NCBI GenBank assembly: GCA_025201765.1 | Contig: MU623419.1 | Location: 1 to 64,000, forward strand | Direction: 5' to 3' | DNA length: 64,000 nt | Source: Daldinia sp. FL1419 | Lineage: Eukaryota > Ascomycota > Sordariomycetes > Xylariales > Hypoxylaceae | Shown here: piece after piece, positions 12,459-24,037 of the stretch | How the letters are laid out: each line of letters starts with the position of its first letter | Numbering within the stretch: position 1 is the stretch's first letter | Notes under the pieces: model-generated | What the model saw: the letters and a program-made list of their open reading frames with translations, nothing else | Databases searched by the model: none | What the model was told of the DNA's origin: nothing | Translations under genes and position numbers: made by a program

Positions 12459-15176
12459 ATGTTTGACCGCCTACGAAATTCTTCAAAGGATCAGGGTGCG
12501 CCCTCGATGGATAGGAAGAAGCTTGAAGCCTGGCAGAAATCACGCTCTCGTAGTGTAAAAGGAGGCGACGCGCATTACCAATATTCCATTAGAGGAGGAG
12601 CTCCTCCGCCCCCGAGGCCACCGAGAGAACCCGTCTATTCAACCGAACGGTAAGTTGTTTCTGCTAGTTTTGATCGGTATATTCACGATTTGGAACTGCC
12701 CGATTTAGCCGTGGGAATATTGGGAATGGCAGCACGTCGATAGCCTTCGACGTCCTGTAGGTTGTAGTAATCACATGCAATTCCTGGTCCAGCTGGACAA
12801 TCCGCGTCAGCGCATCGAAGGATTGGATGTCCAAATCGAGTTGACTCGAGACGAGAAAAGTGTTGAAGAGGATCGTGATCCTCGTATCGCATTTGTCGCA
12901 TTCGTCACATCCGTTACACTTGTTCGCCTTGGTCGCATTTTTACATCGCATTATATGATCTACGAGACGATGCTAACGTCACGATACCGCAGTCAGCAGA
13001 ATCGTCAGAGTCTCCAACCCGCGCCTCCCGTACAAGCGCCGAACCAACATCGCAATTCCAACTATCCACGTCCCGTATCGTCCGTTTACTCACAGCCTTC
13101 GCCGGCCGCTGCTAATTTTGCTGCGCAACAACTAAGAGTCGAAGTACCCCCTTATAATCATCAGCCTTATAATCCGAACGAAGTTTCCCCACCGAGCTCC
13201 CCTGACGTCTTTTCACCACAGGACGAGTAAGTGCGATTTGTTTCTTCTTTTCTCTTGGGCTGATTAGGAGAGTATGGAAACAACTATCTGTGAAAAAAAA
13301 AAGAAGAAAAAAAAAGTAAGGAGATGGGGTAGGAACGAGGAGGAACAAATTAGTGACATGGAAGGTAAACTGATGGTGACTGGTGATGATTGACTATATT
13401 TGGCATTATGACTTATATTGTCACCATCAACCGAACAATTCGCCATTCCAGTTCACGCCCGTGTCATAAACTTGGCGCTCTTTTTGGAAGATTTGGTTTT
13501 TGGGAGGACGTTTGTATTTAAAACGTCCAATGGATACTCAAACCTTTGGATACATTATGAGGAACATCAGCTTTCTCCGTCCAAATAGAGACGTCATGAG
13601 GTTCAAGCTAATGTCCCTCTTCCGTTTCAGGCCTAATCCAGGCGATGTCTCTCCCATCGACGATATCCCAGACATGTCTCAACTCGCTGTGGACCCTCGG
13701 GGTCAGAAGAACGAGCCTCGTACCAACATTCCAGCAGCTCGTCGCGAGCGTCGAAAGAATTCGGATGCTGCTATGAATGCTCTTCGGGAAGCCAAGTCTC
13801 GCGAGAGGCTAAAGCAGCAACGACCATATGGCCACGATGTACGCTGGAACCCGAATACGGGAGAGCCCACTACCGATTCGAAAGGTAGACCGTCGCAGGT
13901 AAATCCGCAACAATATGCCCAGAACCTTGTCGATCGCCCTGGCTCGGTATCTCCTCCGCCGGCCAAGCCAGCTCATCAGGGCCCCTTTTCCTTCCGTGAC
14001 CGTTTGCGTCGAGTACAACAGCCTGGTACCAGCCCTCAACCAGAGCTGGCTCCAAGACCGGCATGGAAAGGAGCTAGTGGTAGAACAACACTTGTTGCAC
14101 CGGTGAATGATACGAAAGACGTGCCCCCACTACAGGTACCCCGTAAAAGTAGCAAACGGGCCGCTCGTGAACCCGGTGGTCTCTCTCGCATTGACTCCGT
14201 TGATTCTGTACCTACTCCCCAAACACAATCACCCAATATTGCAGTTACTGGTGCAAGTGCCCATCCACATACATATCCGAGCCCGCCATTGTCAGACGAT
14301 AATATGGCCGGAAATCCTTCCCAGCAATCACTACAAGTTCCATCGAACGACAAGGCAGTACGGAGAAAGCCGACTGGAGCCCCTGGTCACCAGTCTCAGC
14401 CGTCAAACGCTTCATCCGTATATTCCCAACAAGAAATTCACCCAGCACAGGCACCGCCACCCCTCGACACATCCCAAGAACGTTGGACACAACCGCCGTC
14501 TCGCTTCAGCATTACTACATACGCAACATCGGATCAATCAACTCATAGGGAGAGTATAGAAGAAGAAACAACGCCTACACCTGCTCCTCCGCAACCTTCG
14601 ATCCTTGATCGCAAGCGCCCAGTAGTCTCAGGCTATGACAACGACTCACGGCGAAGCAACACTCCTGTCGAGCCCGTCAAGATTAGCTTAGATTCATATT
14701 ACATGACGGGCGCCGGAGGCAATTCCAACGACAATAGTGCCAGCAAGCCTAACATTAAGAAAAAGGCCATTAATGGCATCGGACTCCACGATAATAGTTC
14801 GAAGTTTTCGATCACGTCCTCGACGGATAAATCACTCCCCTTAGTACCGCCCGAGACGCAATCACTAGAAGCTCGCGATCGTGTTGCCCAGCTGGACGCG
14901 CGCCTACGAGTATTGGGCAATCGCCGTATTAACCTTAACACGGCGATCAAGCAGATGACGGAGTTGATGCCGACGGATCATATCCTGGCCAGTGAGGCGG
15001 TAGTACGACGGCGCGAGGAAGAGAAGCGCAAGGTGGAAACATTACGGCTCGAGCTGGCTGACGTTGAGCGCGAGAGTTACGAACTAGGACTGAAGTTGCA
15101 TCGCGCATACAAGAGACTCGATCGCGACGCGGAGTATGAACCGACTACGCTATGGGTGCGGAGAGTTACAGGATAA
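12459..15176 (+). CDS. Large disordered protein with C-terminal coiled coil
   Basis: Three exons: 12459-12649, 12993-13226 and 13631-15176; 656 residues. The introns are long for this genome, 343 and 404 bp, but have good borders (GTAAGT donors, TGCTAAC and AAGCTAATG branch sites, CAG acceptors) and both split codons consistently. The N-terminus is basic with a short Pro run (GGAPPPPRPP). The bulk, to about residue 530, is low-complexity, rich in Pro, Ser, Gln and Asn. The last 110 residues, starting near ETQSLEARDRVAQLDARL, form a heptad-rich coiled coil ending in YEPTTLWVRRVTG, the most constrained-looking part. No enzymatic motif is visible. I do not recognise it; a scaffold or cytoskeleton-linked protein is plausible. 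Exon 1 and the first junction are less certain than exon 3. Confidence 0.8.
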
Positions 15177-16724
15177 TTACCACGCAAGTGAGAAAGCATA
15201 TTGGTGGGCATAAGGGTAATAGCAACGGTGTTAGTAAAAAAGTTCGACATCGCTATAGAAGCACTGGATTGCTCGCCCTCATAGATACCACGGCATTGAA
15301 TGGGGTATCGAACCTTTCCCGCCGGAAGGGAAATCGGGGTGATAAACCACTTACCATCCTGGGTTTTATTGAAATTTCTTGGTTGTTGTTTTTTTTTCTG
15401 AGATAAGGGCGCTATACCATGCTATGCTACGATTATGGGACGATTACGTTACTTGTCTTTGTTTTTTCTGCTCGCATTGCTTGTTATTTTTTATTTTATT
15501 TTTCGCCGGCGGCTTTTCATTCATGCTTACCCTCCTAATGTCAAGAAAGGAACGAAGGGGAAACCAACCATACCATTGAGATACCTACCTATGTATGCAT
15601 GTACCAGACGCGCAGGTGAAAGCATGGAGTTTGTTCGGCGTGATTTATTTATTTGCTTTTTGTACGTTTCTTCTCTGGTACCCGCTGGCGAGATCAGCGC
15701 AGGATAAGACGGATGGATAAGGAAATGGGGGAGAGGAAGAGGGAAGAGAAAAGGGGGGAGTGTAATCGTAGATATCAATGCGAATGAATTTGAATACTTG
15801 AGTGTCTTGAACGTGAATTGGTATGGGAAGTAGTTATTATATAATGATTTTTGCACAACCAGATGAGTAAACTAAACGGAGTGAGAATAAGGGGTTAGAG
15901 AAGGTCTGCGAGAAACAAAGATTTTCTTTCACGCATGGCACAGATATCAGGGAGTAAAGAAGGGAAAGAGACCTAGTATAGCTCCGTTCTAGTAGTTAAG
16001 GAGACAAAAGGAGATGTCTTATAATAGAGGGCGGAATGAAGTATTATTAGAATTCTGTATAGCATCATAACTGGATTAATTTATTGCTGAATCGAACTTT
16101 GCTAGGTACCTATATAGGCAGGTACTCGTGGTATGCAAGCGCACTCAAAGTCAGGTTACCACAGGCCAACTCGCCTTTCTGCAAGCCGCAGAGTTCAAGC
16201 GCCGGGCGTCTTCCTGCCTAGAGACTCGCCGACGAGTACACTACGATAGAAGCTTAGGTAGGTATGTATATTAACATCTACTTCCACCTCGTCTCGTGTG
16301 CTCCAGAACCAAGTTAAGAAGACTAGACTAGAATCCTTAATCAACTAGTACGATTCGCAAAAAGGCGAACATGTTGCGCCTCGCGACGGAGTCTATCCAT
16401 CCATCCACTTGACAGAAAACAATAAAAAAATATGTACTCAAGATGCCTTGCCTAGGTAGGTAGGTAGGTAGGTACCTATGCAAGACACCTCAACCACGGG
16501 GACGCAACGCCTCGTACTCGTACACCACCGATCGTAAAAAAATGCGAACGCAAACGCGCAAACTTTTAAGATAAAACCGCCTTAAGCCAAACGCCAGAAA
16601 CTATTTTTCGTTCGTTTGCCGTTTATGTAGCGAGTCGCGTATCAAAAGCTTGAATCGAATCATCATCTTGTTTCCACCTCCCCGTAGCTCAGCCGAGGCT
16701 TAGTTACACGGGGGATTGCTGGTC
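15177..16724. other. Convergent intergenic region with TAGG repeat
   Basis: Spacer between two converging genes. A run of five TAGG units lies at 16453-16472, and T-rich tracts occur at 15386-15400 and 15460-15500. No supported gene; a stop-free frame on the minus strand at 15527-15856 has no other support. Confidence 0.45.
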
Positions 16725-19577
16725 CTATCCCGCCAAAGCCTTGGAGTTCGTCGGCGTGTTGCTGCCTTTGCGGGGCGGTAATTCCGCGGGTATGTCGGAG
16801 TCGGAGTCGGAGTCGGATCCTGAAGAGGAGTCTCCGTTGATTACTACGGGTGCTGAGGCCGAGCCGCTGTGGTGGGCGTTGGACCCTTCTAGCGTGGTGT
16901 CTGTTGGAGAAACCTGGTTTGAATGGGCGAAGTGTGATGAGACACGGTAGCCTTTACGTTGTAACGCTGATAGGCTATTTTGCGTGGGTGATTGCTGCTC
17001 TGAAGAAGGTCGGGGCATTGTGGGGTCAACGGTGGCTGCTGTTGCGCTTGATCCGCCTAATCCCGATGACATATCGGCGACAGGAATATGAACCGCCTTG
17101 CGTTCGGGTTCGCTTCTGCTTGGAGGAGCTTGTGGTTGTGGTTGGGGTGTCTGATAGGAAGGGCCTTCGTCCGTCCGTTGGCGCTTTGCACTCGGTGTAC
17201 CTTCTGGCTGGCCAGGACTATCATGCTTGAAACCCATGCGTTGACGTTCACTATCAATCTCAGCCTTCGTCCGTCTATTCCTAAGCCGGACGCCGTATTT
17301 CTTTCGTATTATGCTCTGTTTCGTGCTAAAGCTATTCTGGAGACCGTCAATCTTGAGTTGCCGTTGAGCAGGATCTTGGATTGCCTCCGCTTCTTTGAAA
17401 CGAGCGGTATACGTGAGTTCGGCCTGTCGTAGTTCCTCGGCTAGTCTTTCCCGCGTAGAGAGATTTAAATGGGCATACGGATCTGGTTCCTTGGGTAAAG
17501 AGTTGGGGGTTGATACAGGCCGGTGATGTACGGGCGTCCCGACGTACTGGGGCGTGGCAGGGAAGTGTTGCTGAGTTCTCGAAGGATAATGAGGTAGAGC
17601 GGAGGAAGGCTGAATCGGACTATTATTGCCTGATGAGAGCGTAATAGGTGATCCGGTATTGGCGGGCCCTTGAGGCGTTGCTGGCATAATGCCATGGTCG
17701 CCGCATACGTGATTAGCCAGATGCTGTTGGATATATTAGTTATTGGTCTGCAAGATCGAGTACAAAATCACCTACATATTGTTGCCCGACTTTTGTGATG
17801 AAGCCGGCCCCGCAATATTTGCACGAAAAGGGGAACCCTTCCTTATTTGGGGGTTCTTTAGTGCATACTTGCTTTTGGACATGCTATAATTTAGTCAGCG
17901 TTGAGCCTCTCTAAAAGATCTGACTACAACTTACATATTCGTAGGGTTGTGGATTGTCAAACTTGCGCCAGCATAGCGGACATTGCAACACAGTAGGAGC
18001 AGGGGGAGCGCGTGAGGATGCTTGTGCCGGAACCGCTATCCTGTCCCTGTGGTGTTGCCTTGAGATAGGGGTGATTTCGATAGGGCGTGGTGTTGGATCA
18101 AAAGGAGCCGGATTGAATCCCGATCCGTTTCCAGATTTCCGGTCATCGAGGATATCACTATTCTCATAACCTAAACGCTCGGCGCGGGCAAGAGCATTGA
18201 TTAGGGAGCGCGCATCTATAGTTCTCAGTCGCTTCTCCAGTGCCTGATCCAAGAAGTAATCGCTGGCCTTGTCAAGCACCTCACCAGCCAGCTCATTTAA
18301 GTCAGCAGTTGAGAGGTGCGCGACAATCTCGTGCTTTGCCTCGGATACCATCTTGGGACCAAAATCCTTAATAGATCGACGAATTATCACTCCGTTGGAG
18401 TGATGGATGACAGCATTTAACTAGTTTTTATATTAGAAACTGAGTTGTTCAAGCTGTGCGAATGGAGAAATGCAAGGAAAGCTGATGTCTGCGACGAAGG
18501 TGCGAACATCCCTGGACGGCATAGTACGAATGATAGATCATACGCTAAATGATAAAGGGAAACTCGGTGATTTATAGGATGACTGAGGATCCCAAGAAAT
18601 TGCGTTCCCTGTCGATTCTGACGTGTCGAAGAAATATACGACCAATTGAAGCTATTCTGGGGACTGTGCTGTGGGAAAGGAATAACAGCTGGTAAATGAC
18701 GACTAGAATGCTCGGAAGGACGAATGGTCACTTGAAAGCAATATAACAACACAAATACAAGGATGTCAAAGAACAACAGAACGAAATATGAATTAGAAAG
18801 TGCACTTACAATAAATGCAAGATGAAACTCTGAGCCAAGCAGGCATTTCTCCCAGTTATCACGGATGACTCTTCTCACGGCAGCAGAAACGGATTGTTGC
18901 ATAGCATGGGTGAGACGGGAGAAGTCATCAGTGAACTTGGGATTCTCCCGGTGGTGCTCTCTTCTGGGCGAAGGGAAGCCTTGGCTGGGGGTGGCGACAG
19001 ATGGTTGAGAATTGCTTATCGATCGGGAGTATGCTCTAGGAGGATCTACGATGGCAATCTTATGTGACGAGCTCACGGGAGACTGTCGCTGTATAGAATG
19101 AGGATGAGGCTGCTGAGGTGTGTATATTACGATTGGTTTAAGTGGCGGTCTTGCTATGGGTGAGAGTGTAGGAGTCAGAGTAGGTGCTGGCGCTGATGTT
19201 GTTGATGCTTGTGCCGGTGCCGTTCCGGATGCTGCTGCTACTGCCCGGGCCGCTAATACCGGAGTCGTGGTGGTGGCCGGGGACGGAGCTCCTGGCTGAA
19301 TAGGTGTTGTCGAGCCGGATAACCCCCTTGCAGGAGGCGTCGGGCCGGAACTGTTGGCCGCACCACCGTTAAGTCCGTTGATACTACGAGGAAGACCGTT
19401 TTCGTAGTGTGTTGCAAGGTTTACTGGGGGTTTAGCTGGCGGACCAACCGACGGTTGAGCTTGCGCTTGGATAGGTGATGGACTATGCGCAGGAGCCGCG
19501 GTAACTGTATTAGCCGCAGTTGTTGTAGTAGCTGGTGCAGGTGATGCAGCCGGTGCCGATGTTGGTTGTGTTTCCAT
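16725..19577 (-). CDS. Uncharacterised protein with helical domain and two zinc fingers
   Basis: Four exons on the minus strand, all phase 0: 18810-19577, 17935-18420, 17776-17883 and 16725-17723; 786 residues. Introns are 389, 51 and 52 bp. Residues 1-210 are Ala/Pro/Thr-rich. A helical region at about 225-350 runs across intron 1 (WEKCLLGSEFHLAFI joined to LNAVIHHSNGVIIRR). Zinc finger 1 is C403-x2-C406-x12-H419-x5-C425. Finger 2 is a regular C2H2: C439-x2-C442-x12-H455-x3-H459, with C461 after it. Two of the introns interrupt the fingers right before their first His. The C-terminus has a basic helical segment, a putative nuclear signal (SAKRQR) and a Ser/Asp-rich tail. Likely a nuclear regulatory or chromatin-associated protein; I cannot name a family. 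Confidence 0.85.
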
Positions 19578-21320
19578 GGCCGCACGATTGAAATGCTAAC
19601 ATTAAAATGTGGACGATTCCTTAAGGGTCCACGCGCCGCCTTTGTACATAAAAATGATAAAAATCCCGTTTTGTACTTTAGTGGCTTGCACTGGTGGAGA
19701 CGCGCTCTGATGGGATGTGTGTGTTTTTTTTTCTTTAATTCTGAAAAAAACGAGCGACTGTGCTGCAACTGCACCCTGTTTTGGATTTCTGTCCACCTTA
19801 AAAATTCCTTTTGTACTTGCTGCCCGCTGATTGCTATTGGGGGAAAACACTGGCAAGAACAAATTAGCGCAACTTATTCTTACCTAACTGTACCTGGAAA
19901 TTGGCATCGGCATCCGATGTTATGTAGGTACTTACCGTTCCTTAATAGTGAGATTTCACGAGCCCTTTCTTTTTACTGATGTATGATATTTTAACAAATA
20001 TATACTAACATCAGCAAGAATTATTAAACAAACAGCGAACGGACAAAATAAAGAGGATGTCCGAGACTATTAAAGTCTTTTCTTTATTTGTGGGTCCACA
20101 TAACCTACATATTAGTAGCTGATTTTACCTCCGATTAGTGCTAATTAAATAAGGAAAGTGGATGTACTTTAATATTTGAGCAACTTATAAATGGACCACG
20201 CTTAAAGGAGCAATCGAGCCTATGATTGGTTTGTGTTCCATCCTCTTACTCGAAAGGTGTGACATTAGCCCTTTTTAACATGGGAAGGGACCCAAATGTC
20301 TTAACCCGGATGAATCAATAAGGTTCCAGTACGATCTGCCAGTCTTTTTTAAGTACCTGGGAGTATTCTTTCCTTTAATATCCCCCTCTGCAACTGCGAA
20401 GCTTATGACATAAGTACATGACTGGGTACATGCCGGGGACTTAATGTAGGAAAATATATGTATCATATGTATCATATTAGGTTAAGTTAAATATTATATC
20501 CCATGCAGCCAATTTTTGATTTATTAATATAAACCTTGCGTGACATTTGCTCAACTACATGATTAAGTACCTCCTAGCTGCGTACCTAAGTTATTTGTGT
20601 CTTTGTTCTCTTCGTATATACGGGCTGACGTCCGAGCTCGTAACAATTCCATACCTACACCTAGGTATGCAGCCAGTGTTCATATTCAACTGCAGTGCGA
20701 TGCATTACAGACAAAAACCTGTATACCTCACTTATAAGAACAACGATTTGTTGGGTCTCGGGAAATAGTGTAAGACAAGAAAGAAGTTAGTGGGCGCTAG
20801 GACCAACATGTTTTATTGAACGGGCCATTCCAATCATGATCCCATCCGAGGCGGGCTCTGGAGAAATTATTCAGTTACACCATGCTGCGATCCGGTTTGC
20901 GGGTTGCTGAAGGAAAACCAAACCAAACCAAAAAAAAAAAAAAAAAAAAAATAGCTATTGTAAGATGAAGTCGCTAATAAGAAAGGGGGTACAGATCCAA
21001 AGTGCTCATTTATCGTAACCTCATATATTATATCATGCCCACCTGTTTTAGCCTGTTTACCAAGCTCCTTTTGATAAAAACGAACATGCATCTTGCCTAA
21101 CTAAAAACACTATTCCAACTTATTGAAAAGCGGGAAATTAAATAAACCATTATATGACTGGTCAGTCAATTCTTTTTCTCCTTCTATTTAGTCCCCCCCT
21201 CCCAGAAAAGACGCGGTCCGCGATCCTGCATCACTTCCCGATTCCCGTCTTCGCCGTGGCACACATTGGGATAATGCCTTATTTTTATTAGTCTCACTTA
21301 TCAATAGGCTCTTCTTCTTC
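19578..21320. other. Intergenic region with poly-A tract
   Basis: Promoter of the zinc-finger gene (minus strand) and 3' region of the hydrolase gene. An uninterrupted run of about 22 A lies at 20930-20951, preceded by CCAAA repeats. No gene seen. Confidence 0.45.
20919..20951. repeat. CCAAA repeat followed by A22 homopolymer
   Basis: Short AACCA/CCAAA repeats run into about 22 A residues. Homopolymers of this length are prone to length errors in sequencing. Confidence 0.7.
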
Positions 21321-22379
21321 TCAGTTCCCCTGGACCTTGAATTGGTACTGTTCCCCGCGATCGAGATAGACCACTCGCTTGCTCCACCCCTCCTCGTCTA
21401 CTTTCTGCTGGAAATCTGACAGAGGCGATAAGAAGACGTCGTAGTCGTCGTAATGGATTGGGATGGTCACCCCCGGGTTCATGAGCTGCATCAGCTTCAG
21501 TCCTTGCTCCGCATCCATCGTTACCATGATAAGGGGTACCGACGGGCTTGGGATCGTCGTGCCGCCCAAGTGCACTAGCATAAGGTCAATCTTTTCGTTC
21601 TGGAGCCGTTTCGGGATTTCTTGTAGCTCGTCCACGAATAGCGTGTCTCCCGAGATGTAGATGCGGTAGCCCGTGTCGATGGAGTCCGCGTCGCCTCCAG
21701 TCGGGGCCGTGAAGCTGTAGCCGAGCTCGATGAGCCACCCGTTCGTAGGCGGCACCGCTTCGAGAAGATCGTTGACTTTGGCGAGTGGCCCCGGAGGCAC
21801 GTGTTTCCCGGGCGTTCCTGTCACCTTGATGACGGGCACTTTGCCGTATCCGCCCGCGTGAGACGGGTCTTTGCGGTCTATGTGGAGTAGAATGCTCTCG
21901 AAGAAATCTAGATCGTGCACAGACCGAAACGGGTCTTCCTTACCCCCACCCGAGAGGCATTTCTTAGCGTGCGGAGTCGTGATGATATTGAAAGTCCTAT
22001 TCAACGACTCTTCGACGAGCCGATCAAAGTGATCCTCATGGTAGTGCGATAGCAAGATGCAGTCAATCGGCGGCAGCTCATGTAGGTCTACCGCCGGGTT
22101 TGTCTTCCGCTGTGCGGTCACCCCTGGACCTAAATGTACATGGTCGCCAACATGTAAGAAGTTGGGATCAGTAAGAATCCGAAGTCCTTGCCACTCGATG
22201 ATGGTTGTCGCGGTACCGATGAAGTATATACTTGCATCTTCACCGCCCTTCGATCCGTGGGGGTCGGTGTGAACCCTTGCTACCGGTAACTTTGTAATGT
22301 CTTCATTAGGGACCGTCTCGCCTTTGAGCAAGGGTTGTCTCTTCACCGGATCAAGATGAAGGTGGCGCATCGAAGTCAT
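21321..22379 (-). CDS. Metallo-beta-lactamase-fold hydrolase (UlaG/NAPE-PLD-like)
   Basis: Intronless, 352 residues. The zinc site SHYHEDHFDR gives H112, H114, D116 and H117 (HxHxDH); H193 in GKHVPPGP, D245 in SGDTLF and H309 in IPIHYDDYD complete the usual metal ligands. The N-terminal half has the strand pattern IYFIGTATTIIEWQGLRILTDP, typical of the Lactamase_B_2/3 group that includes UlaG lactonases and N-acyl-phosphatidylethanolamine phospholipase D. No signal peptide, so a cytosolic enzyme is likely. Substrate cannot be deduced. It lies on the same strand as the unknown 215-residue gene and the ABCC transporter, each with its own spacer. Confidence 0.9.
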   Translation of the reverse strand: MTSMRHLHLDPVKRQPLLKGETVPNEDITKLPVARVHTDPHGSKGGEDASIYFIGTATTIIEWQGLRILTDPNFLHVGDHVHLGPGVTAQRKTNPAVDLHELPPIDCILLSHYHEDHFDRLVEESLNRTFNIITTPHAKKCLSGGGKEDPFRSVHDLDFFESILLHIDRKDPSHAGGYGKVPVIKVTGTPGKHVPPGPLAKVNDLLEAVPPTNGWLIELGYSFTAPTGGDADSIDTGYRIYISGDTLFVDELQEIPKRLQNEKIDLMLVHLGGTTIPSPSVPLIMVTMDAEQGLKLMQLMNPGVTIPIHYDDYDVFLSPLSDFQQKVDEEGWSKRVVYLDRGEQYQFKVQGN

Positions 22380-23389
22380 CTTGAACCACGTAACCTTATT
22401 GATTAATTACTTTAGAGAATTACCAAGTTGATCAATGCCACCTTATTAGAGTAGGCAAAGTGTCGTATAAGTAAAAGTCTACCATGACGTGGACGTTCAT
22501 AGTAGATGATGTAATATATCAATCGTCACGAACTTCCTTATACGTACTACCAAATCTACCTACCTCTTATGAATGATGACTACTGTATAGCTTAGTTCCC
22601 TAACTTTGAAAGTAGGTTTTTATAGGTCAGTGTTAATTTTAATTTAGGCTTCGAGTTGCCGCAGGAAAAGTGGTCGATGATACTCTCATTATTACTACCG
22701 TAGAATACAGCACTTCACAGCCACATCATATCGATTTCGTATGAAAGTAAACAAGTAACCTACAAAGCTTTTTTTGTCTTTTTTTCTTTTCTGTTCAAGG
22801 AAACGCAGACGCACATGTCATTGGCTCTCTCAGCCATCCTTGCAATATCACACTGAGTAGAGAGGTAGCTATCAACACGCCTATAGGGGCAGCAATAGTC
22901 CATATGAAGACATTTCCACTACAAAGGGGCCAGAAAGAAACCCGCCCAAATGGGAATTCGAGAATTGTTGGTATTCTTCGAGGCATCCTTAGAAAGACAA
23001 AATTTAACCCCCTCAATTCCTAGACTGCCGCCGGGCGTATGTGCTGCAATGCCGGGCTACATGAAACAAATAAAATGAAACAAAAATAGGCTGTGATCTG
23101 GTAGAATTGCACATATGTGCTCTCCTAGATATAAACATAGGCCTTGCTTGGGCCAAGTGTACTTTCGATCCTTTCCCTTCAGGCTTTTGAGCTGGGCTCA
23201 TTGAGTTTAGGCGGGGCGGTTAGCTGATAGATGCGAGAACGGGTCGCGTACGCGACGTTGCTTGGGGCCTTTCTGAGCGCCAGGGCGCTGCTCAGTAGTA
23301 TTAGCATTTCTATTCTGGTTCTCTGGCTCGCCACCAGCGATCTCGGGTCCATGGAGCTGTGGAAGAAGACAGGGCTGACGACCGCTCTC
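22380..23389. other. Intergenic region, partly in-frame continuation of next gene
   Basis: Includes the hydrolase promoter (minus strand) and the 3' region of the gene ending at 23390. The last 180 bp (23210-23389) stay open in the frame of that gene. A 63-codon minus-strand frame at 22795-22986 with one hydrophobic stretch is too weak to call. Confidence 0.4.
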
Positions 23390-24037
23390 CTAGAACAGGT
23401 CCTTGGCTTTCTCAGGGTCTTTACCGAGCTTCTCGGCCATGATCGTGAGTTTGTCGTCGATGGGATCGCCCCAGCCATCGTAGTTGGAGATACCAGTGTA
23501 CAGGCCGCGATGAGTAGGGAGCGGGTCGCCGGAGCATTCGAATCCCCAAAAGGCCTCAACCACCTTGAGCGCCATACGGGGGCGGTCCAGCTTGAGCTCC
23601 ACCTTTTCGTAGGCAGTGTTGGGGGGGTTTGTCTGGTCAATGAATTCCTGATGGTAAACCGGCGAGACGCGGGTGCTGAGGAGGTAGTTGATTAAGCGCG
23701 CTCGGTCTTGTGCGATGCGGGCTACTCGCGCCAGGATCTCCTCGTCCGGGAGAGAAGCAATCTCTGGACGGAGGCAAGCTCGTTTGAAGTTCTCGAAATC
23801 ATCGCTCTGGCGGCTTAATTCAAAGGCACAGATAAAGCTATCGGCATGATGAATATAGAGGTTGTGGATGACAGGCCCCTGAGGGCGCGCCTTTGCGTAG
23901 GACCACTCCAATATACACATTTCATTGAGTCCAGACTTGATGGCCGACAAACTAGGAAACTCACAAGGAAGGGGACAGCCTCGAATAGGCGTTCCTCGTG
24001 GAGGGCAGTTAGCCAGCGGCCAGTCGTTAATGTCCAT
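23390..24037 (-). CDS. Conserved-looking protein of unknown function
   Basis: Single exon, 215 residues from ATG 24037 to TAG 23390. No signal peptide or membrane segment. The N-terminus is Cys/Pro-rich (ANCPPRGTPIRGCPLPC), then predicted helices with several aromatic and His residues (HNLYIHHADSF). The C-terminal third is WGFE..GLYTGISNYDGWGDPIDD. I do not recognise a family. After the TAG the same frame runs 60 more codons to TAA at 23207 with an Asn/Gln/Arg-rich, coding-like composition. A 68-bp intron removing the TAG (GTAAAG donor, TTCCACAG acceptor) would instead shift frame and end after about 15 residues. The C-terminus is therefore uncertain. Confidence 0.7.
   Translation of the reverse strand: MDINDWPLANCPPRGTPIRGCPLPCEFPSLSAIKSGLNEMCILEWSYAKARPQGPVIHNLYIHHADSFICAFELSRQSDDFENFKRACLRPEIASLPDEEILARVARIAQDRARLINYLLSTRVSPVYHQEFIDQTNPPNTAYEKVELKLDRPRMALKVVEAFWGFECSGDPLPTHRGLYTGISNYDGWGDPIDDKLTIMAEKLGKDPEKAKDLF

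Noticed and set aside
22795..22986. 63-residue minus-strand frame with one hydrophobic helix
   Set aside because: Too short, no homologue recognised, and the upstream part lacks an ATG; hydrophobic stretches of this size arise by chance.
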